From the NCBI RefSeq assembly GCF_000515315.1, contig NZ_KI911562.1:3195220-3259219 (forward strand): a DNA stretch of 64,000 bases, in the 5' to 3' direction. This stretch comes from Asinibacterium sp. OR53 (lineage in GTDB: Bacteria; Bacteroidota; Bacteroidia; Chitinophagales; Chitinophagaceae). A program made the translations under genes and the position numbers. Of the stretch, positions 55,563 to 64,000 are shown one piece after another. The notes beneath the pieces were generated by a model. It worked only from the letters and a program-made list of their open reading frames with translations. It was not told where the DNA came from and did not search any database. The number at the start of each line of letters is the position of its first letter. The stretch's first letter is position 1.

Positions 55563-56549
55563 TTATTTTTTCATGTACATAACTTCTTTTACCAGCTTCA
55601 CCGTCCTGCTGATATCGGGAATGGCAAGCGCAGCGAGGTTGGGCGCATAGTGCATAGGCGCATCTGCGCTGGTGATGCGGCGAATGGGCGCATCGAGGTA
55701 ATCGAAGCCCTCTTTCTGTATGCGGTAGGTGATCTCTGAAGAAACAGAAGCAAAGGGCCATTGTTCTTCTACAATCACCAGGCGGTTGGTTTTCTTAACA
55801 CTTTCAAGGATGGTTCTCCAATCAAGCGGACGAATGGTACGGAGGTCGATCACTTCTGCACTCACACCTTCTTTTTCCAGTTCTGCAGCGGCGCCCAAAG
55901 CCACTTTCATCATCTTATTAAAAGAAACGATGGTTACATCGCGGCCCTGTTTTTTAACATCGGCCTTACCCAGGGGAATATAATATTCTTCTTCAGGCAC
56001 ATCGCTTTTATCACCATAGCCTACTTCCGACTCCATAAAAATAACGGGGTCTTCTTCGTAACGGATGGCTTGCTTCAGCAAACCTTTGGCATCATATCCA
56101 TTAGAAGGAGATACCACTTTGAGGCCGGGAATATTGGCATAATAGCTTTCAAAAGCTGTAGAGTGCTGGGCACCCAACTGGCCGGCGCTGCCGTTGGGGC
56201 CGCGGAACACAATCGGACAACCGATCTGCCCGCCGCTCATGGCCAGCATTTTAGAAGCGGTATTCAGGATCTGGTCCAGGGCCAGCACGGCAAAGTTCCA
56301 GGTCATGAATTCCACAACAGGACGCAGTCCGTTCTGGGCAGCACCCACTGCCACTGCAGCAAATCCCAGCTCAGAAATGGGTGTATCAATTACTCGTTTC
56401 TCTCCAAATTCTGCCAGCATACCCTGGCTCACTTTATAGGCTCCATTATACTCGGCCACTTCCTCACCCATGAGGAAAACCCGCTCGTCTCTTCTCATCT
56501 CTTCACTCATGGCTTCACGCAAAGCCTCTCTTAAAGCAATTGAACGCAT
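55563..56549 (-). CDS. pdhB: Pyruvate dehydrogenase E1 component, beta subunit
   Basis: 328 residues from MRSIALREALREAM; the frame opens 26 codons earlier in intergenic DNA. It is part of the thiamine-diphosphate E1 of pyruvate dehydrogenase, making acetyl-CoA with E2 and E3. MGEEVAEYNGAYKVSQGML, the ThDP Glu in TPISELGFAAVAVGAA, FRGPNGSAGQLGAQHS and VEEQWPFASVSSEI are the family blocks. The alpha subunit, E2 and E3 are elsewhere. A TATTTTTG -7 element lies upstream. Confidence 0.95.
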   Translation of the reverse strand: MRSIALREALREAMSEEMRRDERVFLMGEEVAEYNGAYKVSQGMLAEFGEKRVIDTPISELGFAAVAVGAAQNGLRPVVEFMTWNFAVLALDQILNTASKMLAMSGGQIGCPIVFRGPNGSAGQLGAQHSTAFESYYANIPGLKVVSPSNGYDAKGLLKQAIRYEEDPVIFMESEVGYGDKSDVPEEEYYIPLGKADVKKQGRDVTIVSFNKMMKVALGAAAELEKEGVSAEVIDLRTIRPLDWRTILESVKKTNRLVIVEEQWPFASVSSEITYRIQKEGFDYLDAPIRRITSADAPMHYAPNLAALAIPDISRTVKLVKEVMYMKK

Positions 56550-56575
56550 ATCGCTGTTGGTTAAATTGAGGGGCA

Positions 56576-56583
56576 AAAATATA
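56576..56583 (-). promoter_or_regulatory. -7 element TATTTTTG before pdhB
   Basis: A full match to TAnnTTTG on the minus strand, about 26 bases before the pdhB ATG. Confidence 0.5.
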
Positions 56584-56606
56584 AGATTATGGGGTATAAA
56601 ACCAAA

Positions 56607-56636
56607 AAGAAATCCCCTGTTGGGCAAACAGGGGAT
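56607..56636 (-). terminator. Terminator behind the large TonB receptor gene
   Basis: ATCCCCTGTT and AACAGGGGAT form a 10-bp stem with a 5-base loop, 24 bp beyond the stop at 56660, followed on the minus strand by TTCTTTTTGG. Confidence 0.75.
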
Positions 56637-56659
56637 CTTCCGCTTTATTGTTAAGCAGT

Positions 56660-59563
56660 TTAAAACACATTAAAACCATAGCTGATATAGTAAAGCCCTC
56701 CGATCTGCGGGTTACCAAAACCAGTACGGTAATATTTATTGAATATGTTGGAGCCGCCTATCTTGATCAACGATTTGGAAGCAGGCAGCTTGTAGCTCAC
56801 CATCGCATCTACTGTTGAATAAGATGGCATGGGACCTACTGCAAATGTGCCTTCATAATTGAATTTATCGATCCACCTGTATACCACACTGAAACCGAAG
56901 CGGTTGTCTTTCAGGAAACCTGAATTGCTGAATGCCAGGTTAACGCGGTATTTTGGGGTATTGAAAAAAGATACAAATCCTGCCGGCAGGTCTCCTATCA
57001 CGTCTGAATACACGTTACCACTTACAGAATAGTTCCTGGGCAACAGGTATTCCAGTGAAGCGCCCCATCCGCTCGTGGTTACCTCAGTGGGCGTATTGAC
57101 TGCAATACTGTAAATGGTGCGTGTAGAGGGACTCAACAGGCCGATCGGACTGCCTGTATTAGATTGTATCACAACCACCCTGCTAAGGAAGTCTTTGGAT
57201 TTGCCCCAGTAACCATATACATCTATCAACAGTTTTTTGTCGACCAGGCCCTTGTAGCCCACTTCAAAAGAACGGCTGGATTCTGGTTTGAATTCGCCGA
57301 ATTGCTGTTCTTGTAATAATGCCGGATTAGGACTGCCTGCAGCAGCACTTGCGCCGAATGCAGCTACACTGCCCGGTGTGTATACTTTATTACCACTGAA
57401 GTTATAATAGTCACGCAACTGCGGCAATCCGCCCATTAAACGAACACCTCCACCCACCAACAGGTTGATCCACTGGTCTTGCGTGGTGGGGAATCGATAA
57501 GCTGTCTGGTAAGAAAAACGCAGGTTATGATCTTTTGCCAGCTTCACTACCGCTGTTGCCCTGGGGGTAAAACGTCCGGCGAAATTGGTATTCTTATCGT
57601 AACGTCCAGATACGGTGAGCTTCAGCACATCGTTCAGCATTTTTTGTGATACCTGTCCGTATGCGCCTATTTCATTGATCTTGATAGTACCTGCTGTATC
57701 GGCAAACAAAGTACCTTTTGAATCCAGTACATATTGTTTGAAGCTGCCGCCCACCAACAGTTCTGTACCCGACTTATCGAGCCCCAGGTCGTTGGTAAAA
57801 TTGTATTGTCCTTCTACCACATTCAATTTAGATTGATCGAGGAACAAACCACCTCCCTGTGAAATGGGTTTTCCAGCCACTTGTTGGAACATCGGGTTGT
57901 TACCGATAAAGCCGGTAGGTCTGCCCTGGTCGGCAAAACCTCTTGCAGCAGCATGCGCCGTCAGGTCAGGTGCCCCCTGATCGCGGGCAGCAACATACGC
58001 CGAAAGATATTGCGGGTACCAGGTAGCGCTGGCTTTCCACGCCTCGTTGAAGAGACGGGTAGTTACGGTTGCATTGAAAGAACTTCCGGCATTCTCACGG
58101 GTGGTATAGGCCCGCACATACCAGTTCCTGTGACGAAGTTCCAGTTTGTATTGACCAATTTTCAGGTCTTTTAATGAATAGCGGTCGCTACCAGTATAGA
58201 CAGAATTACCGGTACCGAAATAAGCAGCAAGCGATGCTTCGATGGAATTGCTGAGTTTGTAGTGCAGGGCTCCCGACAATTTCAGGTTCACGGTATTGGG
58301 ATCGATCACATCTTTTTCGTCGTACCCGGTTCTGCTCACACTTTGGTTACCAAAATAATTTTTATTGGCATTCGAACCATAGAGAATGGGTACATAAGGC
58401 GCCAGCGGAGCGAGGCTGGCATTACCTGCTACAAAAGCACTCAATTGTGCCAGTGTCATGGAAGGATTGCTGTTAATGATACCATCGATAGCGGCCGTAC
58501 CGCCTGCTCCTACAGCGCTGCGAACACTGGCAGCAATACCCGCCATTGGTTGGGTGGTTTCATCACCATACACATTCACCCCATCATAATTGGGATCGGT
58601 GTACCTGCTGCCGGGAATGATTTGTCCGTATGGCGCATAGGGTGTACTCGCCCTTGAATAGTTATCGGTTTGGTTGGCCACCCAATCCTGTGCCTGTATC
58701 AGTTGCGCTCCTATCTTAAACGCCCAACGCTCACTCAGCTTTTTGGCCCAACGAAGACTCCAGTCGTAATAGGGCGCCCTGTTGCGTTCATAATTATCGA
58801 TATGATTGACCCCCTGTTTGATCTGGAAACTCAATCCCTGGTATTTGAAAGGGTTCTTACTATTGATCAAAATAGTACCATTGGTGCCGCCTGGACCATA
58901 CAGGGCCGAAGAAGCGCCCGGCAACAATTCCATATTGTCTACATCCAGTTCGGTGAGTCCAATGACATTACCCACAGAAAAGTTCAGGCCCGGCGCCTGG
59001 TTATCCATACCATCTACCAATTGGTTGAGTTTGGTGTTACCGCTGCTATTGAAACCGCGGGTACCCATACTTTTAAAAGTGAGACTGGCAGTTACCACAT
59101 CAACCCCTTTCAGGTTGGTAATCATATCGTAGTAATTGGCTGCCGGTGTATTGCGGATGGCAGCACTGCTGATCCGTTCGATAGAAACCGGAGATTCCAG
59201 TATTTTTTCAGGGGTGCGGGAAGCAGCTACCACTACTTCATCACCCAGTGTAAAAGAAACGTCCAGGTCAACACTGAGCGCCTCTCCGCCTTTAAAATCG
59301 ATTTCTTTTGTACCATAACCTACCGAAGAAAATACCAATGTAAATGGAGGTTTTTGTACGGTGGTAAACCTGAAATTGCCTTTATCATCTGTAAATGTAC
59401 CAGTAGTTCCTCCTTTGATAGTTACTGATACCGCCGATATAGCTTCTTTTGATTTACTGTTCTTCACACTACCCGAAACGGTGGTGGTCTGCTGCGCCAT
59501 GACATGAACGGTTATTGCCGATGCCGCAATAGCCAGCAAGCAGTTGCTGTGAGGTCTTCTCAT
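56660..59563 (-). CDS. TonB-dependent receptor with CarboxypepD_reg-like domain
   Basis: 967 residues. After the signal region comes a CarboxypepD_reg-like beta-sandwich (VSGSVKNSKSKEAISAVSVTIKGG ... FSSVGYGTKEIDF, about 27-105), the plug (VVVAASRTPEKILESPVSIERIS, FKSMGTRGFNSSGNTKLNQLVDGMD can be recognised) and a long barrel ending in YYISYGFNVF. No SusD-like gene is next to it, so a glycan-utilisation locus is not supported. The ligand is unknown. Single gene, divergent from purC. Confidence 0.92.
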   Translation of the reverse strand: MRRPHSNCLLAIAASAITVHVMAQQTTTVSGSVKNSKSKEAISAVSVTIKGGTTGTFTDDKGNFRFTTVQKPPFTLVFSSVGYGTKEIDFKGGEALSVDLDVSFTLGDEVVVAASRTPEKILESPVSIERISSAAIRNTPAANYYDMITNLKGVDVVTASLTFKSMGTRGFNSSGNTKLNQLVDGMDNQAPGLNFSVGNVIGLTELDVDNMELLPGASSALYGPGGTNGTILINSKNPFKYQGLSFQIKQGVNHIDNYERNRAPYYDWSLRWAKKLSERWAFKIGAQLIQAQDWVANQTDNYSRASTPYAPYGQIIPGSRYTDPNYDGVNVYGDETTQPMAGIAASVRSAVGAGGTAAIDGIINSNPSMTLAQLSAFVAGNASLAPLAPYVPILYGSNANKNYFGNQSVSRTGYDEKDVIDPNTVNLKLSGALHYKLSNSIEASLAAYFGTGNSVYTGSDRYSLKDLKIGQYKLELRHRNWYVRAYTTRENAGSSFNATVTTRLFNEAWKASATWYPQYLSAYVAARDQGAPDLTAHAAARGFADQGRPTGFIGNNPMFQQVAGKPISQGGGLFLDQSKLNVVEGQYNFTNDLGLDKSGTELLVGGSFKQYVLDSKGTLFADTAGTIKINEIGAYGQVSQKMLNDVLKLTVSGRYDKNTNFAGRFTPRATAVVKLAKDHNLRFSYQTAYRFPTTQDQWINLLVGGGVRLMGGLPQLRDYYNFSGNKVYTPGSVAAFGASAAAGSPNPALLQEQQFGEFKPESSRSFEVGYKGLVDKKLLIDVYGYWGKSKDFLSRVVVIQSNTGSPIGLLSPSTRTIYSIAVNTPTEVTTSGWGASLEYLLPRNYSVSGNVYSDVIGDLPAGFVSFFNTPKYRVNLAFSNSGFLKDNRFGFSVVYRWIDKFNYEGTFAVGPMPSYSTVDAMVSYKLPASKSLIKIGGSNIFNKYYRTGFGNPQIGGLYYISYGFNVF

Positions 59564-59625
59564 AGTATAGGCAAGTTTAGTTTAAATTATCACAATGTAA
59601 CACTTGTTAGTATTCCAATAAAATT

Positions 59626-59633
59626 TAATTTTG
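59626..59633 (+). promoter_or_regulatory. -7 element TAATTTTG before purC
   Basis: A full match to TAnnTTTG four bases before the ATG, with TTG at 59604-59606 exactly 19 bp upstream as a -33 element. The mRNA is probably nearly leaderless. Confidence 0.65.
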
Positions 59634-59637
59634 CGCC

Positions 59638-60570
59638 ATGTCATCCTTTCAGTTCCCCTCACAAACGCAATTATACCACGGTAAAGTAAGAGATGTTTAT
59701 ACTATTAAAAACGATTGGCTCGTGATGGTTGCCAGCGATCGCATTTCTGCTTTCGATGTTGTTCTTCCGCGTCCCATTCCTTTCAAAGGACAAGTATTGA
59801 ACCAGATCGCTGCCTATATGCTGGAAGCAACCAGTGATATTTGTCCCAACTGGCTAAAAGCCGTACCCGCACCCAATGTTTCTATTGGCACCCGTTGTGT
59901 TCCTTTCAAAATTGAAATGGTAGTGCGTGGCAACCTGGTAGGGCATGCCTGGAGGACTTATCACAGCGGCAGCAGAACGCTTTGCAGCGCTGCAATGCCG
60001 GAAGGATTGAAAGAAAATGATTTCTTCCCCTCGCCCATCATCACACCTTCTACCAAAGCCGAAGCTGGACATGATGAAGACATTTCTAAAGAAGAGATTA
60101 TTGCAAAAGGATTGGCATCGGCAGCTGATTGGGCCGTGTTGGAAGACTATGCGTTGAAATTATTTGCACGTGGGAAAAAGATTGCTGCTGCACGCGGACT
60201 GATACTGGCTGATACCAAATATGAGTTTGGTAAGATTGGCGACACCATTTACCTGATGGATGAAGTACATACGCCCGATTCTTCCCGTTATTTTTATGCC
60301 GATGGATTTGAAGCGCGGCAGGCCAGCGGAGAAAAACAACAACAGCTGAGCAAAGAATTTGTAAGGGAATGGCTGATGGCCAATAACTTCATGGGTAAAG
60401 AAGGGCAAACCGTTCCTGAGATGACCGATGAATGGATCAACACCATCAGTCAACGTTATATTGAGCTCTACGAAAAAGTAACCGGGCAAAATTTTGTTCC
60501 GCAAACACTGAGCGATGCCACAACGGAACAACTGGTAACAGATAGTTTGAAACAATTAGGAGCGCTTTGA
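59638..60570 (+). CDS. purC: Phosphoribosylaminoimidazole-succinocarboxamide synthase
   Basis: 310 residues, the longer (eukaryote-like) SAICAR synthetase form. It joins CAIR and aspartate with ATP in purine synthesis. Blocks seen: YHGKVRDVYTI at the start, VASDRISAFDVVLPRPIPFKGQVLNQ is recognisable near 31-56, the substrate loop EMVVRGNLVGHAWRTY, and LADTKYEFG with DEVHTPDSSRYF. Single gene; its stop is two bases from that of the convergent trhO gene. Confidence 0.96.
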   Translation: MSSFQFPSQTQLYHGKVRDVYTIKNDWLVMVASDRISAFDVVLPRPIPFKGQVLNQIAAYMLEATSDICPNWLKAVPAPNVSIGTRCVPFKIEMVVRGNLVGHAWRTYHSGSRTLCSAAMPEGLKENDFFPSPIITPSTKAEAGHDEDISKEEIIAKGLASAADWAVLEDYALKLFARGKKIAAARGLILADTKYEFGKIGDTIYLMDEVHTPDSSRYFYADGFEARQASGEKQQQLSKEFVREWLMANNFMGKEGQTVPEMTDEWINTISQRYIELYEKVTGQNFVPQTLSDATTEQLVTDSLKQLGAL

Positions 60571-60571
60571 T

Positions 60572-61618
60572 TTAAGGCTGCCGATCTTCATCCAGCCGTG
60601 GTCTCAATCGCGACTTACTTTTATTGAACACGTTCCTTCCCATGTCTACTCCCTGGCGGATTTGTTTTTGACGCTCCAGCGGCAGGTGCAGGGTGTCTTT
60701 ACAGGCAGTACTGCAACATCCTTCGTATGCTGCGGCACAACTTTCGCACTGGATGAACAATAAGTGGCAACCATTGTTTTTGCAATTGGTATGGGTATCG
60801 GAGGGTTGTCCGCATTGATGGCATTTGGCAATCACATCTTCTGTGATGCGTTCGCCGAGGCGGTCATCAAACACAAAATTCTTTCCAATGAATTTAGGTT
60901 GTATACCCAGCTCTTTGGCTTGTTTGGCATAATTGATAATACCGCCTTCGAGATGGAATACGTGGTTGAATCCTTTGTGGAGCATGTACGCGCTGGCTTT
61001 TTCACAACGGATACCACCGGTGCAATACATGATGATGTTCTTTTCTTCATTTCCCTTCATCATATCCACAGCCATGGGCAACTGATCGCGAAAAGTATCG
61101 GAAGGAATTTCAATGGCGTTTTCAAAATGACCTACTTCGTATTCGTAATGATTGCGCATGTCGATGACCACTGTGGTTGGATCTTTGAGCAATTCATTCA
61201 TCTGCGCTGCATTCACATACCGGCCCTTCCGCTCCATGCTGAACGATGTGTCCTCTATCCCATCGGCCACGATCTTATCCCGCACTTTGATCTTCAATAC
61301 CCAGAAACTTTTGCCATCATCATCTACTGCGATATTCAAACGCAATCCACTCAGCGGCTCAATGGAATACAGGAAAGACCTGAATGCTTCGAGGTTGGCG
61401 TCCGGCACACTGATCTGCGCATTCACTCCTTCTTTCGCCACATAGATGCGTCCGAATACCTGCAAACTGTTCAGGTGCTTATAAAGGAAATCGCGGAACT
61501 CCTGCGGGTTCTGAATAGGGAAATACTGGTAAAAACTGATGGTGGTTCTGTGGAAGTCTTCTTCCATGAGGCGTTGCTTCAACTCCTCGTTCGATACGCG
61601 GTTGTGTAATACGGGCAT
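60572..61618 (-). CDS. trhO: tRNA uridine(34) hydroxylase, rhodanese family
   Basis: 348 residues from the [16 protein letters not shown]; a TTG three codons upstream is possible. It hydroxylates U34 of some tRNAs on the way to 5-carboxymethoxyuridine. The N-terminal acylphosphatase-like part ([22 protein letters not shown]) precedes a rhodanese domain ([30 protein letters not shown] is recognisable) with catalytic Cys in [13 protein letters not shown], and a Cys-rich C-terminus (CHQCG, CKNNGCH, CCSTAC) that may bind zinc. Confidence 0.95.
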   Translation of the reverse strand: MPVLHNRVSNEELKQRLMEEDFHRTTISFYQYFPIQNPQEFRDFLYKHLNSLQVFGRIYVAKEGVNAQISVPDANLEAFRSFLYSIEPLSGLRLNIAVDDDGKSFWVLKIKVRDKIVADGIEDTSFSMERKGRYVNAAQMNELLKDPTTVVIDMRNHYEYEVGHFENAIEIPSDTFRDQLPMAVDMMKGNEEKNIIMYCTGGIRCEKASAYMLHKGFNHVFHLEGGIINYAKQAKELGIQPKFIGKNFVFDDRLGERITEDVIAKCHQCGQPSDTHTNCKNNGCHLLFIQCESCAAAYEGCCSTACKDTLHLPLERQKQIRQGVDMGRNVFNKSKSRLRPRLDEDRQP

Positions 61619-61768
61619 GTCTGACAAATTTCAGGCATCTCCTTTACGGAAATGCTCTATTCAATAATAGAACCACTTGCAGGGTGGTCAAAATTTCGGT
61701 GTGAAGGTACAATTTTATATCATTGTTGTCCGACTAAAGTCGGGTTAAAATATCCTGTAACACGGCGA

Positions 61769-61993
61769 TTCGAAGCTGCTTCGGGAGCGTTTCGAGTGTT
61801 CTTCGACTGTCTCTCGGGATCGATTCGGGATTGATTCGGGTTTCCTTCGCACCTGCTTCGGTGTTTCTTCGGGATTGCTTCGGGAATTTGCGAAGCGATC
61901 CCGAAGCGGTCTCGAAGGATCTCCGAAGGAAACCCGAATCAATCCCGAAGCAGGTGCGAAGCGGCCCCGAAGCGCTCCCGAAGGAATGCCGAA
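61769..61993. repeat. Palindromic array of TTCG/CGAA at an exact 11-bp period
   Basis: TTCG occurs at 61769, 61780, 61791, 61802, (CTCG at 61813), 61824, 61835, 61846, 61857, 61868 and 61879; the complement CGAA occurs at 61891, 61902, 61913, 61924, 61935, 61946, 61957, 61968, 61979 and 61990. All steps are 11 bp and the two halves mirror around 61886.5. The inner loop AATTTG is enclosed by a 13-bp stem; 61824-61849 and 61924-61949 are perfectly complementary over 26 bp; other units look shuffled (CACCTGC at 61850, GCAGGTG at 61950). It could fold as a long hairpin or cruciform. Confidence 0.9.
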
Positions 61994-62030
61994 AAAGTGG
62001 TAATATCAATCTCTCTATCTTATCTTCGTC

Positions 62031-62099
62031 AAGCAATCCCAGTGTAGTAATGTTTTGATGTACAAAAACAAATTTTACTTATTACTGGGATTCTTGCTT
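62031..62099 (+). other. Hairpin in the leader of the TonB receptor gene
   Basis: AAGCAATCCCAGT (62031-62043) and ACTGGGATTCTTGCTT (62084-62099) can pair, with AGTAAT/ATTACT extending the stem inside. It ends 37 bp before the ATG at 62137, so it may be an RNA leader structure or a short inverted repeat. Confidence 0.45.
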
Positions 62100-62136
62100 C
62101 TTTTGAGGATACTTACAATTCAACCCTAAACATTAT

Positions 62137-64000
62137 ATGAAATGTTGTTTATTGGCAGCTGTATTAACCATATTCACATTCAATGTGTATGCGCAAAAAA
62201 AGATCACCGGAAAAGTATTTGACGTTATAACAAAAGCTCCTTTAAGTGGTGCAACCATCGCATTCCAGGGCAAAGGCGGTACTACTACCGACAAGAATGG
62301 CGCTTTTCAAATTGATTGCAGCAAAACCAGTAAGATTATTGTTTCCTTTATCGGATACGAAGTGAGTCGCGTAACCATCAGGAGTTGCGACCAGGAGCTG
62401 AACATAGGTCTCCATCCGTTGAGCAATATCCTGGACACGGTAGAGATCACTGCTACTACTGCGCAGCATCCATCGCTACTTTACCAATCGGCCTCCATTG
62501 CCAAACTGGGTGAAACAGAACTCAAACGCGGTAACGGTCTGTACCTAGATGATGCCATCAACAGTAATATACCGGGCATGACCATGCAGCGACGCGGCAT
62601 TTCTTCCGGACAGCAATTCAATATCCGCGGGTATGGCAATGGCATCGGCAGCACGCGTGGTATCAGCAGCAATTTCGATGGGCAGGGCGCTAAAGTTTAT
62701 CTCAATGGCATTCCTGTTACCGATGCCGAAGGCATTACATTGATGGATGATATTGACTTCGCTTCGATCGGAGATGTGGAAGTAGTAAAAGGTCCTTCCG
62801 GTACTTTGTACGGATTGGCCATTGCCGGTGTGGTGAACCTGAAAACCACCAGGCCTGAGAAAGGAGTAACAACTGTTGGGCAGGATATCATGACGGGCAG
62901 TTATGGGCTGCAGCGGTTCACTACCCGTTTTAAAACAGCTACCGACCGCTCTTCCGTTTTACTTAATTACGGTTACCAGCACTCCGATGGATACATGGCA
63001 CATACCGCTTCTACCAAAAGATTTACCAGCTATGCGGGAGACTTTCAATTGAACAATAAGCAAAGCATCAGTTCCTACTTTGGTTTCAGCAACAGCTATG
63101 ACCAGCGTGGCGGTGAATTAACTATTGCGCAATACCAAAACATGGATTATTCCGGCAACCCCGATTACATCAAGCGCGACGCCCATTCGGCGGTCATCAG
63201 TTTCAGGGCAGGTCTGGCGCACACTTACCATTTCAATCAACAATTCTCCAATACCACTTCGGTTTTCGGCTCAGGAGTTACCAGCCATTCCAGTTCAGCC
63301 GGTGGATGGACAGATAAGAACCCCGTGAATATCGGATTGCGATCGGTAGTGAACATGAAATTCGATTTAGCCGATGGAAGCAGTGTAAGCAGCATTACCG
63401 GTATTGAAACGCAGCACCAGTATGCACAGGTGATAGGTTATAATATGGTGGTCAACCGCTTAGACACTAACGGGTATTGGATCATTGGCGCCATGCGGAG
63501 CAATCAATCCACTTATTCCGGTACAACTTCTCTCTTTACCGAATGGACCCTCTCTTTGCCGCATGATCTTTCTGTTACCGGCGGCATTGGAACAAGCAGC
63601 ATGCAAATTGAACTCAAAGATCAATTCTATGTAGCGGGCAACACCAAGCCCACCCATTATCAGAACAGTTTTTCGGGAATGACTTCGCCGCATATAGCCG
63701 TGAACAAAATATTCAGCAAAGGGTTTTCTGTTTATATCAATTGCAGCCGGGGATATAAAGCTCCGGCAAGCGCTTATTTCTTTATTCCTGCAACCGGACG
63801 TCTCAATACCGAATTAAAGCCTGAGGTTGGAGACCAGATTGAGGTCGGCAGTAAAGGTGTGTTGTTCCACGATCGGCTCAGTTATCAATTGGCATTGTAT
63901 GATGCGCAGTTTAAAAACAAAATGACCGTCGTTGCCGTTCCATTGAATAGTACTACCACTGCCTATAGTTATATAGCCAATGGCGGCAGGCAGGATGATC
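62137..64000 (+). CDS. TonB-dependent receptor with CarboxypepD_reg-like domain, 3' end missing
   Basis: Open from the ATG at 62137 to the window end, 621 residues seen. The signal peptide is MKCCLLAAVLTIFTFNVYAQ; a CarboxypepD_reg-like domain (KITGKVFDVITKAPLSGATIAF, VSFIGYEVSRVTI) covers about 21-100; the plug follows (NSNIPGMTMQRRGIS, FNIRGYGNGIGSTRGIS, VYLNGIPVTDAEG, VEVVKGPSGTLYG), then barrel strands with FISINCSRGYKAP-like text near residue 530. The plug order resembles FecA/FhuA-type siderophore receptors. The ligand is unknown. Confidence 0.92.
   Translation, partial: MKCCLLAAVLTIFTFNVYAQKKITGKVFDVITKAPLSGATIAFQGKGGTTTDKNGAFQIDCSKTSKIIVSFIGYEVSRVTIRSCDQELNIGLHPLSNILDTVEITATTAQHPSLLYQSASIAKLGETELKRGNGLYLDDAINSNIPGMTMQRRGISSGQQFNIRGYGNGIGSTRGISSNFDGQGAKVYLNGIPVTDAEGITLMDDIDFASIGDVEVVKGPSGTLYGLAIAGVVNLKTTRPEKGVTTVGQDIMTGSYGLQRFTTRFKTATDRSSVLLNYGYQHSDGYMAHTASTKRFTSYAGDFQLNNKQSISSYFGFSNSYDQRGGELTIAQYQNMDYSGNPDYIKRDAHSAVISFRAGLAHTYHFNQQFSNTTSVFGSGVTSHSSSAGGWTDKNPVNIGLRSVVNMKFDLADGSSVSSITGIETQHQYAQVIGYNMVVNRLDTNGYWIIGAMRSNQSTYSGTTSLFTEWTLSLPHDLSVTGGIGTSSMQIELKDQFYVAGNTKPTHYQNSFSGMTSPHIAVNKIFSKGFSVYINCSRGYKAPASAYFFIPATGRLNTELKPEVGDQIEVGSKGVLFHDRLSYQLALYDAQFKNKMTVVAVPLNSTTTAYSYIANGGRQDD

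Noticed and set aside
53427..59563. Polysaccharide utilisation locus (SusC/SusD)
   Set aside because: The two TonB receptors lack a SusD neighbour and glycoside hydrolases are absent around them.
61734..62058. Arg/Ser/Pro-rich frames on both strands over the 11-bp array
   Set aside because: They follow from the 11-bp period (11 residues per 33 bp) and have no start context or protein similarity.

Overview
The window looks like a chromosome segment of a Bacteroidota bacterium, most likely Chitinophagaceae (Chitinophaga/Niastella-like). Reasons: three TonB-dependent receptors, two of them with a CarboxypepD_reg-type N-terminal domain; a secreted protein with PKD-like modules and a type B (gliding-motility-associated) C-terminal sorting domain of the type IX secretion system; DUF2851 and IscX/ferredoxin genes; and many starts placed a few bases behind a TAnnTTTG -7 element, the promoter type of this phylum. 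Most of the window is ordinary core metabolism, with several accessory stretches.

Layout. 1-576: 3' end of a YD-repeat protein. 695-4643: SSS symporter, HD hydrolase, an orphan membrane-sensor domain, GNAT. 4650-8679: four-gene D-amino-acid operon (GntP permease, RidA, D-serine dehydratase/D-threonine aldolase-like enzyme, M19 dipeptidase). 8774-9277: twelve 43-bp tandem hairpin repeats, followed by an AT-rich island with a Cys-rich lipoprotein that seems to start at ATT and a small three-helix membrane protein. 10700-17981: a light-response island built around a LitR/CarH-like B12 photoreceptor-repressor, with folE, a 50-residue DUF2256 gene, two SDR enzymes, a TetR regulator, a UbiB-like kinase and a photolyase-related protein. 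Three divergent promoter regions in this island each carry a 28-bp inverted repeat, GTCTA-N18-TAGAC (one right arm with a single mismatch), which I take to be the shared operator. 18259-19638: methyltransferase, a gene remnant, tRNA-Leu and tRNA-Gly.

19724-35999: glycosyltransferase, serine hydrolase, ornithine aminotransferase, tryptophan 2,3-dioxygenase, pyrF, M16 protease, glgC/glgA, sugar MFS plus ROK kinase, lipA, OsmC. 36003-40855: a minus-strand run of DUF2520, ferredoxin, iscX, kdsC-like, UbiA prenyltransferase, maf and DUF2851 genes. 40870-50561: alpha/beta hydrolase, topA, desaturase, SirB1-like protein, OsmC, CsaA-like, MGMT, the T9SS substrate and cdd. 50634-61618: lepB, an NtrC-type regulator without a DNA-binding domain, two TonB receptors, pdhB, purC and trhO. 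61769-61993: a palindromic array of TTCG/CGAA at an exact 11-bp period, upstream of a third TonB receptor that runs off the window.

The strongest candidates for undescribed biology are the shared operator of the light island together with its Fe-S-ligand-poor photolyase homologue, the 11-bp phased palindromic array, the covarying 43-bp hairpin array, and the ATT-started Cys-rich lipoprotein with its membrane partner.
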